From positions 806,001 through 870,000 of the forward strand of contig NZ_FXWK01000001.1 of the NCBI RefSeq assembly GCF_900177655.1: a DNA stretch of 64,000 nt. Direction: 5' to 3'. The notes below the pieces were generated by a model that was not told the DNA's origin, searched no databases, and worked only from the letters and a program-made list of their open reading frames with translations. Below are positions 18,067-26,883 of this stretch, one piece after another; the stretch's first letter is position 1; every line of letters starts with the position of its first letter. Position numbers and translations under genes: made by a program. This DNA is from Devosia lucknowensis. GTDB lineage: Bacteria > Pseudomonadota > Alphaproteobacteria > Rhizobiales > Devosiaceae.

Positions 18067-18162
18067 ATTAACCTGAATCGCCCAGCCTTCTGAGGATTGG
18101 GCAGTCGCAATACGGGCGCGCTACCACTTCCTCCCTCCGGCGCGCCCCGGAAAGGAAATGTG

Positions 18163-20589
18163 ATGTCGGAAGTTACCTCCACCGGCGAAACAAGCCGGGA
18201 CCGGGTTTACCCGGTGCTCCCCCTACGCGACATCGTCGTCTTCCCTGGCATGATCGTGCCGCTCTTCGTGGGCCGCGAAAAATCCGTCAAGGCGCTCGAA
18301 GAAGTCATGCGCGATGACAAGCACATCCTCGTTGTCACGCAGAAGAACGCGCAGGACGACGACCCGGCGCCGGATCAGATTTACCCCACGGGCACTATTG
18401 CCACCGTTCTGCAGCTGCTGAAGCTTCCCGACGGCACGGTGAAGGTCCTGGTGGAAGGGCTGAACCGCGCCACCATCGATAACTATCTACAGACCGAGGA
18501 CTACTTCGAGGCCGAAGCATCCATCTTGCCCGAGCCGACTGAAGACGCGACCGAAATTGAGGCGCTCGCCCGTTCGGCGCAGTCCGAGTTCGAGAACTAC
18601 GTCAAGCTCAACAAGAAAATCTCGGCCGAGGTCGTCGCTGCCGTCGGGCAGATCGAGAATGCGAGCAAGCTTGCTGATACGATCGCCAGCCACCTCGTCA
18701 TCAAGATCCCCGAGAAGGAAGACCTGCTGCTCACCGTTTCCGTCATCGAGCGGTTGCAGAAGGTCATCGGCCTCATGGAAGGCGAGATCGGCGTCCTGCA
18801 GGTGGAAAAGCGCATCCGCTCGCGCGTCAAGCGCCAGATGGAAAAGACGCAGCGCGAGTACTATCTCAACGAGCAGATGAAGGCGATCCAGAAGGAACTT
18901 GGCGACGGCGAAGACGGTGCCAATGAGATCACCGAGCTCGAAGATCGCGTCGCCAAGACCAAGCTGAGCAAGGAAGCCAAGGCCAAGGCCGAAGGCGAGA
19001 TCAAGAAGCTCAAGGGCATGAGCCCGATGTCGGCCGAAGCCACGGTCGTGCGGAACTATCTCGATACGCTTCTCGGGCTGCCCTGGGGCAAGAAGAGCAA
19101 GGTCAAGCGCGACCTGGCCCTGGCCGAGAAGGTTCTGGATGCCGATCACTATGGTCTAGAGAAGGTCAAGGAGCGCATTCTCGAGTACCTGGCCGTGCAG
19201 GCTCGTACGGGCACGCTCAAGGGTCCGATCCTCTGCCTCGTCGGCCCTCCGGGTGTCGGCAAGACCTCGCTCGGCAAGTCGATCGCCAAGGCAACGGGTC
19301 GCGAATTCGTGCGCATGGCTCTCGGTGGCGTCCGTGACGAAGCCGAGATCCGCGGTCACCGCCGCACCTATATCGGCTCAATGCCCGGCAAGATCATCCA
19401 GTCGCTCAAGAAGGTGGGAAAGAACAACCCGCTGTTCCTGCTCGACGAGATCGACAAGATGGGCCAGGACTTCCGCGGCGATCCGTCGTCGGCGCTGCTC
19501 GAAGTGCTCGATCCCGAGCAGAACAACACGTTCGCCGATCACTACCTGGAGGTCGATTTCGACCTCTCGGATGTGATGTTCGTGACCACCTCGAACACGC
19601 TCAACATTCCCGGCCCGCTGATGGACCGCATGGAGATCATTCGTCTCTCGGGTTACACCGAGGAGGAAAAGCACGCGATCGCCAAGCAGCACCTGATCCC
19701 CGAGGCCGCCAAGGAAAATGGCGTGGCGCATGGCGAGTTCGTGCTCTCCGACGAGATGCTGATGAAGGTCATTCGCGGCTACACCCGTGAAGCCGGCGTC
19801 CGTAATCTCAAGCGCGAAATCTCCAAGCTGATGCGCAAGGCAGTGACGGACATCGTTCGCACCAAGGTCAAGTCCATCGAGATCACCGAAGAAAAACTCG
19901 CCGAATATCTTGGGCCGATGATCTTCAAGCATGGCGAGATCGAAGCCGAAGCTCAGGTCGGCCTGGTCACAGGCCTAGCCTGGACCTCGGTCGGTGGCGA
20001 AATGCTGACCATCGAAGGCGTGATGACGCCGGGCAAGGGCCGCATGTCGGTCACCGGCAACATCAAGGAAGTGATGAAGGAATCGCTGACAGCCGCGCAG
20101 GCCTATGTGAAGTCCCGCAGCATCGACTACGGCATCAAGCCGCCCATGTTCGACACGCGTGACATTCACGTCCACCTGCCCGAGGGCGCAACCCCCAAGG
20201 ATGGTCCTTCGGCTGGTATCGGACTCGCGACCGCGATTGTCTCCGTCATGACCGGCATTCCGGTCCGCAACGATGTCGCCATGACGGGCGAGATCACGCT
20301 GCGGGGCAGGGTGCTGCCGATCGGCGGCCTCAAGGAGAAGCTGCTGGCCGCGCTCCGCGGTGGCATCAAGACCGTGCTGATCCCCGAGGAGAATGTTCGC
20401 GATCTCCAGGAGATTCCCGACATCGTCAAGGAAGGCATGGAAATCGTTCCTGTCTCCCGCATGGATCAGGTCATCGAGCGCGCTCTGGTGCGCAAGCCTG
20501 AGGCGATCGAGTGGAACTTCGACGCTGAGCCCGCAGTGGCTGCCAAAGTCGACGCCACCGATGACGCTGGTGCGAGCGTCACCCACTGA
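18163..20589 (+). CDS. lon: Lon endopeptidase La
   Basis: The protein has about 808 residues, the usual Lon length. The N-terminal substrate domain begins [15 protein letters not shown]. The AAA+ module has [13 protein letters not shown] and [11 protein letters not shown], and the protease domain has the catalytic Ser in [13 protein letters not shown] with the dyad Lys in [13 protein letters not shown]. It degrades misfolded proteins and regulators such as the CcrM and DnaA homologues of alphaproteobacteria. I chose the ATG at 18163, which follows AAAGGAAA; the longer frame upstream overlaps the promoter. No hup gene follows, unlike many relatives. Confidence 0.98.
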   Translation: MSEVTSTGETSRDRVYPVLPLRDIVVFPGMIVPLFVGREKSVKALEEVMRDDKHILVVTQKNAQDDDPAPDQIYPTGTIATVLQLLKLPDGTVKVLVEGLNRATIDNYLQTEDYFEAEASILPEPTEDATEIEALARSAQSEFENYVKLNKKISAEVVAAVGQIENASKLADTIASHLVIKIPEKEDLLLTVSVIERLQKVIGLMEGEIGVLQVEKRIRSRVKRQMEKTQREYYLNEQMKAIQKELGDGEDGANEITELEDRVAKTKLSKEAKAKAEGEIKKLKGMSPMSAEATVVRNYLDTLLGLPWGKKSKVKRDLALAEKVLDADHYGLEKVKERILEYLAVQARTGTLKGPILCLVGPPGVGKTSLGKSIAKATGREFVRMALGGVRDEAEIRGHRRTYIGSMPGKIIQSLKKVGKNNPLFLLDEIDKMGQDFRGDPSSALLEVLDPEQNNTFADHYLEVDFDLSDVMFVTTSNTLNIPGPLMDRMEIIRLSGYTEEEKHAIAKQHLIPEAAKENGVAHGEFVLSDEMLMKVIRGYTREAGVRNLKREISKLMRKAVTDIVRTKVKSIEITEEKLAEYLGPMIFKHGEIEAEAQVGLVTGLAWTSVGGEMLTIEGVMTPGKGRMSVTGNIKEVMKESLTAAQAYVKSRSIDYGIKPPMFDTRDIHVHLPEGATPKDGPSAGIGLATAIVSVMTGIPVRNDVAMTGEITLRGRVLPIGGLKEKLLAALRGGIKTVLIPEENVRDLQEIPDIVKEGMEIVPVSRMDQVIERALVRKPEAIEWNFDAEPAVAAKVDATDDAGASVTH

Positions 20590-20612
20590 GCCCTGCAATA
20601 TTATGAGTTCTG

Positions 20613-20641
20613 AAGGCGGCCTCCGGGCCGCCTTTCTTTTT
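20613..20641 (+). terminator. Intrinsic terminator after lon
   Basis: AAGGCGGCC, loop TCCG, GGCCGCCTT, then TCTTTTT. Confidence 0.92.
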
Positions 20642-20668
20642 CCGGCACATGGATGGCTCTATTTCGCA

Positions 20669-20698
20669 TTGACTCTAATTAGATGAGACGCTAATTAG
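20669..20698 (+). promoter_or_regulatory. sdpR promoter overlapped by two palindromic operators
   Basis: TTGACT at 20669 and TAATTA at 20692 are 17 bases apart. The palindrome TCTAATTAGA (20674-20683) lies at the edge of the -35, and a second CTAATTAG (20691-20698) covers the -10, one 16-base step away. ArsR-family dimers bind such repeats, so self-repression by the next gene is likely. Confidence 0.65.
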
Positions 20699-20709
20699 AC
20701 GGGCGTCAA

Positions 20710-20991
20710 ATGAGGTCTGGCGTGGGCGTAAACACAGTCTTCGAAGCGTTGTCGCATCCGGTAAGGCGAAAGATCCTGGCCCTGCTCAAAGCCGGACCGC
20801 TCAGCGCCGGAGATCTGGCAGGGCATTTCGACATTACCCGGCCCACCCTTTCGGTCCACTTCAACAAGCTCAAGGACGCCGAGCTTGTCGTCGCCGAACG
20901 CCGTGGCACCAGCCTCATCTACCATCTGAACGCCAGCGTGCTCGAAGAAGCTCTGGCCGGGCTGCTCAATCTGACGGAGAAGAAGTCATGA
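20710..20991 (+). CDS. ArsR/SdpR-family autorepressor
   Basis: The 93-residue winged-helix protein (VFEALSHPVRRKILALL, DITRPTLSVHFNKLKDAELV, RRGTSLIYHLN) lacks metal-binding cysteines and is of the SdpR type. It overlaps the SdpI-like gene by four bases, so the pair is translationally coupled. By analogy with Bacillus, SdpR represses the pair until SdpI sequesters it at the membrane. The ATG at 20710 lies only about six bases after the predicted transcription start; a GTG at 20722 after GAGG is a good alternative. Confidence 0.85.
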   Translation: MRSGVGVNTVFEALSHPVRRKILALLKAGPLSAGDLAGHFDITRPTLSVHFNKLKDAELVVAERRGTSLIYHLNASVLEEALAGLLNLTEKKS

Positions 20992-21644
20992 CACGTTCTG
21001 TTGCGTCTTCGACCACGCTCAATCGCATCCTGCTCGTGGTCCTGGCGCTCGCCACGGTGGTCGGCTTTGCCGTAGTGCCCCTCGAAACGAGCCTTCCCGT
21101 GCACTGGAACCTTGCAGGCGAGGCCGACGCATTTGCGCCCGCTGCCGTAGCCTTGCTGCTTCCCGCGTTGATGGCTGGCCTGGTCATGTTTATTCTATTC
21201 CTGACGCGACGCTTCGCCCCGGAAGACTACAAGTCCGGTCGCCACGTGATCGATGCCGTCGTCACCGTCATCACCCTTTTGGCCATTATCTTGCTTGCGG
21301 CAACTATTGCCCTTGGGCTCGGTCACGCCATCGAGATGCCGCGCCTTCTGGCGATTGCTATCGGAGCCATGTGGCTGGTGGTCGGTAATTATCTGCCCAA
21401 GACCCAGTCCAATGCGGTGGCCGGCGTGCGCCTGCCCTGGACCATGCGCGATGCCGGTAACTGGCGTGTAACGCATCGCTGGACCGGCCGCCTGATGATG
21501 CTTGCCGGGGCAATGGTTCTGCTCGTGGCCCTGGCCAATCCTGCGCCGGAGATGCTCTTCTCAACGCTCGCGCTGGCCGTGGTCGGCCCAGTGCTCGCCA
21601 GCGTAGTCATCAGTTATGGTCTGTCTCGCCGGTCGCGAGGTTAG
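20988..21644 (+). CDS. SdpI-family membrane protein
   Basis: The 218-residue protein has about six membrane helices. It carries the DUF1648 motif LPVHWNLAGEADAF after helix 1 and the SdpI signature GNYLPKTQSNAVAGVRLPWT followed by NWRVTHRWTGRL. The founder protein protects against the SDP toxin and acts as receptor for SdpR. No toxin gene is visible here, so its ligand is unknown. The stop overlaps the stop of the convergent glycosyltransferase gene. Confidence 0.88.
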   Translation: MTRSVASSTTLNRILLVVLALATVVGFAVVPLETSLPVHWNLAGEADAFAPAAVALLLPALMAGLVMFILFLTRRFAPEDYKSGRHVIDAVVTVITLLAIILLAATIALGLGHAIEMPRLLAIAIGAMWLVVGNYLPKTQSNAVAGVRLPWTMRDAGNWRVTHRWTGRLMMLAGAMVLLVALANPAPEMLFSTLALAVVGPVLASVVISYGLSRRSRG

Positions 21645-22930
21645 ATCGTCGCAGAATACCGGCGCGCGCCGGCCTTGGCCGCATCGATCGTGGCTTCAAT
21701 GAAGTTGACGGCGGTGCCGAGCCCGTCCTCCACGGTCAGCGCCTTGCCGATCCGTTCCGCGTTGGCCTGCATGGCCGCATTGGTGGTCAACTGGTGCAGG
21801 GCGCTCGACAGGATTTCCGGCGTCACGTTGCGCAGGCGAACCGGGGCAGGGCCGCAACCCAGGGCACGAACCCGACGGCCCCAATAGCGCTGATCATAGG
21901 CCTGGGGCAGGGTGAAGGTCGGCTTCCCCGCGCGCAGACCGGCTGCCGTCGTCCCCGCGCCGCCATGATGGACCACGGCCGCACAGAGCGGGAAAAGTCG
22001 GTCATGCGGCGCCTCCGACACTGCGAACACGGTGTCGGGCAGTTCGTCGACATTGATGCCGCCCCAGCCCCGCGAGACGATGGCACGGCCGCCCCATTGC
22101 TCGAGTGCTTCCCGCAGCAGCTGGGTGTTGCGCTCCGCTCCGAATGGCATGGAGCCGAAGCCGATATAGACCGGGGCCGGTCCGGCATCGAGAAAGCGCT
22201 GCAGGTCTTCCGGCGGCGTCCAGCTGGAAATGTCTTCGAGATGCCAGAAGCCGGTGACGACCGCCGTCTGCGGCCAGTCGCGCGGACGCGGCGAAACGAT
22301 GGACGAAAAATTATAGAGAGTGGGCAGGTTGTTCCCGAGGCTGTCGCGGAAAAGTCCGCCACGCTTGCGTGGCCCCAGGCCCATGAGCTCCTTGCGAACC
22401 CTGTCGCGCGGCAGGTCGTAATAGCCCTGCTGGATATTCATCGCGATGTAACTGAGCTTGTTGAAGGTGGGCCCCAGATCGGGCACTTCGTAAGCGCAGA
22501 TCGGGAATTCCCGCGTCGGGTTGAGCGGCTGCATCGCCGTCATGATCACCGGAATGTCCAGCGCTTCAGCGATATCAATACCGAAGCTCGTATTGATGTT
22601 CACGACGATGCCGTCGGCACCCTGCGACATGATCCAGGCGTTGCGCGCGGCACGTTCGACCAGCTCCTGGCCACGGCGCAGCAGCTGCGGAAAATGATGC
22701 AGCTTCATCTTGCTGATCGCGGAATCGAAACGTGATTCCTGCAGCCAGTTCTGGATATTGGTACCCAGGTTGTGGAACTCGATTCCGTGCGAGGTCACGA
22801 GGCCCTCGAAGTCGGAATTAGTCCCCAACACCACGTCATGGCCCTGCTTTTTCAATTCGATAGCGAGGGCCAGGTAGGGCCTCACATCTCCAGCAGTACC
22901 GATAGTGGCGATCGCAACGCGTTTGCTCAT
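21641..22930 (-). CDS. GT1-family glycosyltransferase (UGT-like)
   Basis: The 429-residue GT-B enzyme has the N-terminal acceptor domain motif IATIGTAGDVRPYLALA. Its C-terminal nucleotide-sugar motif VYIGFGSMPFG is followed by VVHHGGAGTTAAGLRAGKP and PQAYDQRYWGRRV. This pattern is shared by sterol and macrolide glucosyltransferases and rhamnosyltransferase RtfA-like enzymes. The acceptor may be a lipid, a carotenoid or a natural product and cannot be determined. The ATG at 22930 is preferred to an upstream TTG. Confidence 0.88.
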   Translation of the reverse strand: MSKRVAIATIGTAGDVRPYLALAIELKKQGHDVVLGTNSDFEGLVTSHGIEFHNLGTNIQNWLQESRFDSAISKMKLHHFPQLLRRGQELVERAARNAWIMSQGADGIVVNINTSFGIDIAEALDIPVIMTAMQPLNPTREFPICAYEVPDLGPTFNKLSYIAMNIQQGYYDLPRDRVRKELMGLGPRKRGGLFRDSLGNNLPTLYNFSSIVSPRPRDWPQTAVVTGFWHLEDISSWTPPEDLQRFLDAGPAPVYIGFGSMPFGAERNTQLLREALEQWGGRAIVSRGWGGINVDELPDTVFAVSEAPHDRLFPLCAAVVHHGGAGTTAAGLRAGKPTFTLPQAYDQRYWGRRVRALGCGPAPVRLRNVTPEILSSALHQLTTNAAMQANAERIGKALTVEDGLGTAVNFIEATIDAAKAGARRYSATI

Positions 22931-22994
22931 GCACCTGTCCGACAAGACTATTCTGCCGCTGCGGCAAACCCACTAGATGTAAAGGCCATCCAGC

Positions 22995-23023
22995 ATTTAC
23001 AAGCTTTGTGAGAAAACATAATA
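22995..23023 (+). promoter_or_regulatory. Candidate sigma-70 promoter in the 22.9-23.3 kb gap
   Basis: TTTACA and TAATAG are separated by 17 bases, in a locally A/T-rich stretch. It points rightward into the small ORF and hairpin at 23080-23205. Confidence 0.45.
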
Positions 23024-23079
23024 GGGTATTGGCCACGCCGGGGTGTGGTAGCAGAAGACATTTCACAAGGGCAAGAGAC

Positions 23080-23169
23080 ATGCCGTCTCCGTTCACTGTT
23101 GCATGGGTTGGAGCATGGCTCGCCGGCAATCCGGTGGCGGCGATCACGGCTGCGGCAAACGCCCGATAG
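23080..23169 (+). CDS. Possible 29-residue small protein
   Basis: The ORF (MPSPFTVAWVGAWLAG start, AAANAR end) has an AAGGGC ribosome site seven bases before the ATG. It contains a short hydrophobic run (FTVAWVGAWLAG, PVAAITAAA) that could be a membrane helix. Its stop codon abuts a large hairpin, and a promoter-like pair lies about 60 bases upstream. I do not recognise a family; short ORFs arise by chance, so this rests on the combination of signals. The other 250 bases of the 22931-23346 gap hold nothing clear. Confidence 0.35.
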   Translation: MPSPFTVAWVGAWLAGNPVAAITAAANAR

Positions 23170-23205
23170 CTCTTCCCGCAGGGCCGCCAGGCGGCCGGGA
23201 AGAGC
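23169..23205 (+). terminator. Large hairpin after the small ORF
   Basis: GCTCTTCCCG and CGGGAAGAGC form a perfect ten-pair outer stem. A second small stem GCCG/CGGC lies inside. There is no T tract, so it may be a structured RNA end or a small-RNA element rather than a classic terminator. Confidence 0.5.
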
Positions 23206-23346
23206 CGAATACAGTTTGCGCAGGTCCAGTCAGGACCGCTTAACCCGTCTAAAACCATAATTCCGCGATAATCGCCCTCTCATGTCGAGGTGCAGCGCTG
23301 TGCGCGTCGCGGTCAGCTACCGGCCCCAAGGCCATCCGAGGAATAA

Positions 23347-24570
23347 ATGAGCGAAGTCTTCCATCGCATCCGCCGTCTTCCGCCTTACGTGTTCGCCCAT
23401 ATCGATCCGATCAAGGCCAAGGCGCGCGCCGAGGGCGTGGACATTATCGATCTGGGCATGGGCAACCCGGATATGCCGACCCCTGACCACATCGTCGCCA
23501 AGCTGCAGGAAACGGTGAAGGATGGGCGCACCCATCGCTACTCCACCTCGCGTGGCATTCCGGGCCTGCGCAAGGCCCAGGCCAGCTATTACGGTCGCCG
23601 CTTCGGCGTGAAACTCAATCCCGATACCCAGATCGTCGCGACGCTCGGGTCCAAGGAAGGCTTTGCCAACATGGCATCGGCGATCACCGCCCCGGGCGAC
23701 GTGGTGCTGGTGCCCAACCCGACCTATCCGATCCATTCCTTCGGCTTCATCATGTCCGGCGGCGTCGTGCGCTCCATGCCGGCCGATCCGAACGAAGATT
23801 TCATGCGCTCGCTCGATCGTGCCGTCCGGCACTCTATCCCCAAGCCGATCGCGCTGGTCCTGAACTACCCGGCCAATCCGACCGCCTACACCGCCGATCT
23901 CGATTTTTACACCGAGGTGGTCAAGTACTGTAAGGCCAACGACATCTTCATCCTCTCCGATCTCGCCTATTCCGAGATCTATTTCGACGAAGACCAGCCG
24001 CCTCCGTCGGTGCTGCAGGTGCCCGGTGCCATCGATATCACCGTCGAATTCACCTCCATGTCGAAGACCTATTCCATGCCCGGCTGGCGGGTCGGCTTCG
24101 CCGTTGGCAACGAGCGCCTGATCGCGGCCTTGGCGCGGGTCAAATCCTATCTCGACTATGGTGCCTTCACGCCGATCCAGGTGGCGGCCGTCGCTGCTCT
24201 CAACGGGTCCGACGACGTCATCGAGGAAGTACGCAAGGTCTACAAGCACCGCCGCGACGTCATGGTGGAAAGCTTTGGCCGGTCGGGCTGGAATATCCCG
24301 GTGCCCAAGGCAACGATGTTCGCCTGGGCGCCGATCCCGGATCAGTTTGCCCATCTCGGTTCGCTCGAATTCGCCAAGCTCCTCGTGCAGGAAACTGGCG
24401 TCGCCGTCGCGCCCGGCGTCGGCTTTGGCGAGTACGGCGACCAGTACATTCGCTTGGCCTTCGTCGAGAACGAGCAGCGGATTCGTCAGGCGGCCCGTAA
24501 CGTCAAGAAGCTTCTCGGCGCCAAGCCGGGGCAGGGAAATATCGTGCCCCTGAGCACTGCCGCCAAGTAA
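23347..24570 (+). CDS. alaC: AlaC-like PLP aminotransferase (alanine / LL-DAP type)
   Basis: The 407-residue fold-type I aminotransferase has the PLP lysine in TSMSKTYSMPGWRVGF, with LGMGNPDMPTPDH, RYSTSRGIPGLR and VLNYPANPTA. It is close to E. coli AlaC and to the aminotransferase that precedes hom in many Rhizobiales. The reaction is probably glutamate-pyruvate transamination; a role in diaminopimelate or methionine-branch metabolism is possible. AGGAATAA precedes the ATG. In relatives hom follows directly, but here rlmC and two binding-protein genes lie between. Confidence 0.9.
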   Translation: MSEVFHRIRRLPPYVFAHIDPIKAKARAEGVDIIDLGMGNPDMPTPDHIVAKLQETVKDGRTHRYSTSRGIPGLRKAQASYYGRRFGVKLNPDTQIVATLGSKEGFANMASAITAPGDVVLVPNPTYPIHSFGFIMSGGVVRSMPADPNEDFMRSLDRAVRHSIPKPIALVLNYPANPTAYTADLDFYTEVVKYCKANDIFILSDLAYSEIYFDEDQPPPSVLQVPGAIDITVEFTSMSKTYSMPGWRVGFAVGNERLIAALARVKSYLDYGAFTPIQVAAVAALNGSDDVIEEVRKVYKHRRDVMVESFGRSGWNIPVPKATMFAWAPIPDQFAHLGSLEFAKLLVQETGVAVAPGVGFGEYGDQYIRLAFVENEQRIRQAARNVKKLLGAKPGQGNIVPLSTAAK

Positions 24571-24578
24571 TCTCACGC

Positions 24579-24602
24579 GTGGAGGCGATGCGTCGCCTCC
24601 AC
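24579..24602 (+). terminator. Perfect hairpin after alaC
   Basis: GTGGAGGCGA, loop TGCG, TCGCCTCCAC. The ten-pair stem has no T tract. Confidence 0.6.
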
Positions 24603-24634
24603 CGCTACGCTGGAATAGTCGGGTGGATGCAGTT

Positions 24635-25762
24635 GTGAGCGCCGCCATGCAGTGCGGCTACTTCGACAGCGGCGTGTGCCGCTCCTGCACGGCGATGGGC
24701 ACCTCGTACCGGGCGCAGCTCGACGCAAAACTGTCGCATCTTCGTGACTTGCTGAAGCCGTGGCCGGAGGCGACCTGGCTTCCCCCCATGCCGAGTTCGC
24801 CCTCGGCATTTCGAAACAAGGCGAAAATGGTGGTCGGCGGCACGACGGAACGGCCGACCCTGGGCATTCTCGACGCGACCAGACACGGCATCGATCTCAC
24901 CGGTTGCGGCATCCTGCTCCCAGGATTGACCGCCGCGTTCCCCGCGATTGCCTCGTTTATCGGTCAAGCCCGCATAACGCCCTACGACGTGCCGTCTCGC
25001 AAAGGCGAACTCAAGAACGTCCTCCTTACCGAATCGCCCGAAGGCGCAATGATGCTGCGTTTCGTACTGCGCTCCACCGAGCCGCTCGGCCGTATCGGCA
25101 AGCATCTGCCCGGCCTGCTTACCGATCTGCCGCAGCTGTCCGTGGTTACGGCCAACCTCCTCCCCGAGCACAAGGCCGTGCTGGAGGGCGATGAGGAGGT
25201 CCCGCTCTATGGCGAAACGCTGGCCATGCGCCTCGACGACGTCGTGCTGCATTTGAGGCCGGCCAGCTTCTTCCAGACCAATACGCCAATCGCCGTGGGG
25301 CTCTATCGGCAAGCGCGGGAATGGATCGAGGAAGTCGGCGCCCACAATGTGCTGGACCTTTATTGCGGCGTCGGCGGTTTCGCCTTGCACGTGGCCGCGC
25401 CAGGCCGGCGCGTCCACGGTATTGAACTGAGCGCGGCGGCCGTGGAATCGGCTCGTCTCAGCGCGGCCGAAGCTGGCCTCCTCGACGTGACGTTCTCGGT
25501 CGGTGACGCGACGGCCCTCGAGGCGCTGGAGGGGCTTGATGCCGTCATCGTCAATCCACCGCGGCGCGGGCTTGGCGCCAACCTCTGCGCCATGCTGGAC
25601 GCTTCCGGAGTGGAAACGGTCATCTATTCAAGTTGCAATGCCACGACCCTAGCAGCCGACATCGCCGCCATGCCCGCCTTCAGACCCGCGCGTGTCCGTC
25701 TCTTCGATATGTTCCCGCAGACTGATCACTACGAGGCGATGGTCCTGTTGCAGCGCCGCTGA
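24635..25762 (+). CDS. rlmC: 23S rRNA (uracil-C5)-methyltransferase, RlmC-like
   Basis: About 375 residues. MQCGYFDSGVCRSC at the N-terminus is the RlmC opening with three cluster cysteines. A fourth lies in LTGCGILLPG, which suggests the [4Fe-4S] site. The SAM site is NVLDLYCGVGGFAL, and VIYSSCNATTLAADI holds the catalytic Cys and the promoting base region. RlmC makes m5U747 in 23S rRNA. Starts at 24623 (GTG), 24635 (GTG with GGTGGA before it) and 24647 (ATG) are possible; I use the second. Confidence 0.85.
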   Translation: MSAAMQCGYFDSGVCRSCTAMGTSYRAQLDAKLSHLRDLLKPWPEATWLPPMPSSPSAFRNKAKMVVGGTTERPTLGILDATRHGIDLTGCGILLPGLTAAFPAIASFIGQARITPYDVPSRKGELKNVLLTESPEGAMMLRFVLRSTEPLGRIGKHLPGLLTDLPQLSVVTANLLPEHKAVLEGDEEVPLYGETLAMRLDDVVLHLRPASFFQTNTPIAVGLYRQAREWIEEVGAHNVLDLYCGVGGFALHVAAPGRRVHGIELSAAAVESARLSAAEAGLLDVTFSVGDATALEALEGLDAVIVNPPRRGLGANLCAMLDASGVETVIYSSCNATTLAADIAAMPAFRPARVRLFDMFPQTDHYEAMVLLQRR

Positions 25763-25784
25763 CAGGCATCGCCCAAATAATACA

Positions 25785-25799
25785 TGACATCGATAATCA
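25785..25799. promoter_or_regulatory. Iron box (TGA-N9-TCA) before the tandem binding-protein genes
   Basis: TGACATCGATAATCA matches the rhizobial iron-responsive operator TGA-N9-TCA bound by RirA, and it is nearly palindromic around ATCGAT. It lies 100 bases before the first binding-protein gene. RirA control is an inference. Confidence 0.55.
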
Positions 25800-25898
25800 T
25801 CTTTCGTATGGATGAGCCTTCAGCAGCGCACCCGATACTGCGATCCCGTCGTCGAGCTGTAACGAAGCGCTGACCGTTCAATCCCTTGGGAGAATGAT

Positions 25899-26876
25899 AT
25901 GACTCGATTGGTGAGCGTTGTGGGCGCCATCATCCTCTGCGTGACCGTCGTCGCTGCCCATGCGCAGGGCTTCCCCGTAACGATCGAACATGCGCATGGC
26001 GAAACCGTTATACCGACAGAGCCCAAGCGCATTGTGACCTGGGGATGGAGCAACGAAGACGTGGTCATCGCCCTGGGCGTCATCCCGGTGGGCATGCCGT
26101 TCCAGTCCTATGGTGGCGGCGAGAATGGCGTGCACGAGTGGGTGGAGGAGGCGCTGGACGCCGCAGGCGCCGAGATGCCAGCCATTCTCGATGCGTCGGG
26201 CGAACCGCCGGTCGAGCAGATTGCGGCCCTCGAGCCCGATCTCATCATCGCTGCTTATTCAGGCATCACTGAGGATCAATACGCAGTCCTCTCGGGCATC
26301 GCTCCAACGGTCGCTTATATCGGCGCGCCCTGGTCCACGTCCTGGCAGGATTTGACGCTGATTATCGGCAAGGCGCTCGGCAAGGATGCTGAAGCGGAGG
26401 CTTTGGTCGCGGACACCACAGCCTGGGTCGACGCCGAATTCGCCAAATACCCCGCGCTTGAGGACGTCACCTTTGCCAGCGCCAACGACTATGATGGGTC
26501 GATGGCCGTCTACGCGCCCCTCGACGCGCGCATGAAATTCCTCACCGATTTCGGCATGGTCATGAATCCGAGCGTCAGCGCTCTCGCCCCCGGCGATGAC
26601 GCCTTCTACTACCCGTTGAGCTATGAGCTCTTCGACCAGCTCGAAGCCGACATCTTCATCACCTACTACGAAGAGCAGGACGCACTTGACGCGTGGCTCG
26701 CCACCCCCCAAGCCCAGAACTATCCGCCCATCGCCAAGGGTGGCCTGGCCGCACTCGTCGGCACCGAAAATGTGGCCTCCGTTTCGCCGCCGAGCATACT
26801 GTCCCTGCGCTGGGGCCTCCCGCGCTACCTCCAGGTCCTTGGCGATGCCGCCGAAAATGTTCAGAACACAAAGTAG
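25899..26876 (+). CDS. Iron-siderophore ABC transporter substrate-binding protein (tandem copy 1)
   Basis: The 325-residue protein has a signal peptide of about 22 residues (ending AAHA) and the FecB/FepB-type two-lobe fold: PKRIVTWGWSNEDVVIALG, IAALEPDLIIAAYSG, and a long connecting helix. It should capture a ferric siderophore or haem-like ligand in the periplasm. A GGGAGA ribosome site precedes the ATG. No permease is adjacent; the only one in the window is at 35311-38229. It is a clear paralogue of the next gene. Confidence 0.88.
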   Translation: MTRLVSVVGAIILCVTVVAAHAQGFPVTIEHAHGETVIPTEPKRIVTWGWSNEDVVIALGVIPVGMPFQSYGGGENGVHEWVEEALDAAGAEMPAILDASGEPPVEQIAALEPDLIIAAYSGITEDQYAVLSGIAPTVAYIGAPWSTSWQDLTLIIGKALGKDAEAEALVADTTAWVDAEFAKYPALEDVTFASANDYDGSMAVYAPLDARMKFLTDFGMVMNPSVSALAPGDDAFYYPLSYELFDQLEADIFITYYEEQDALDAWLATPQAQNYPPIAKGGLAALVGTENVASVSPPSILSLRWGLPRYLQVLGDAAENVQNTK

Positions 26877-26883
26877 GTATCAA

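Noticed and set aside
22836..23258. A 140-codon leftward ORF in the gap before alaC
   Set aside because: It overlaps the start of the GT1 gene on the same strand, has cysteine- and proline-rich random composition and no ribosome site.
26623..26883. N-terminal extension of the second tandem binding protein into the first
   Set aside because: It would overlap copy 1 out of frame and place the signal peptide in the middle of the protein.
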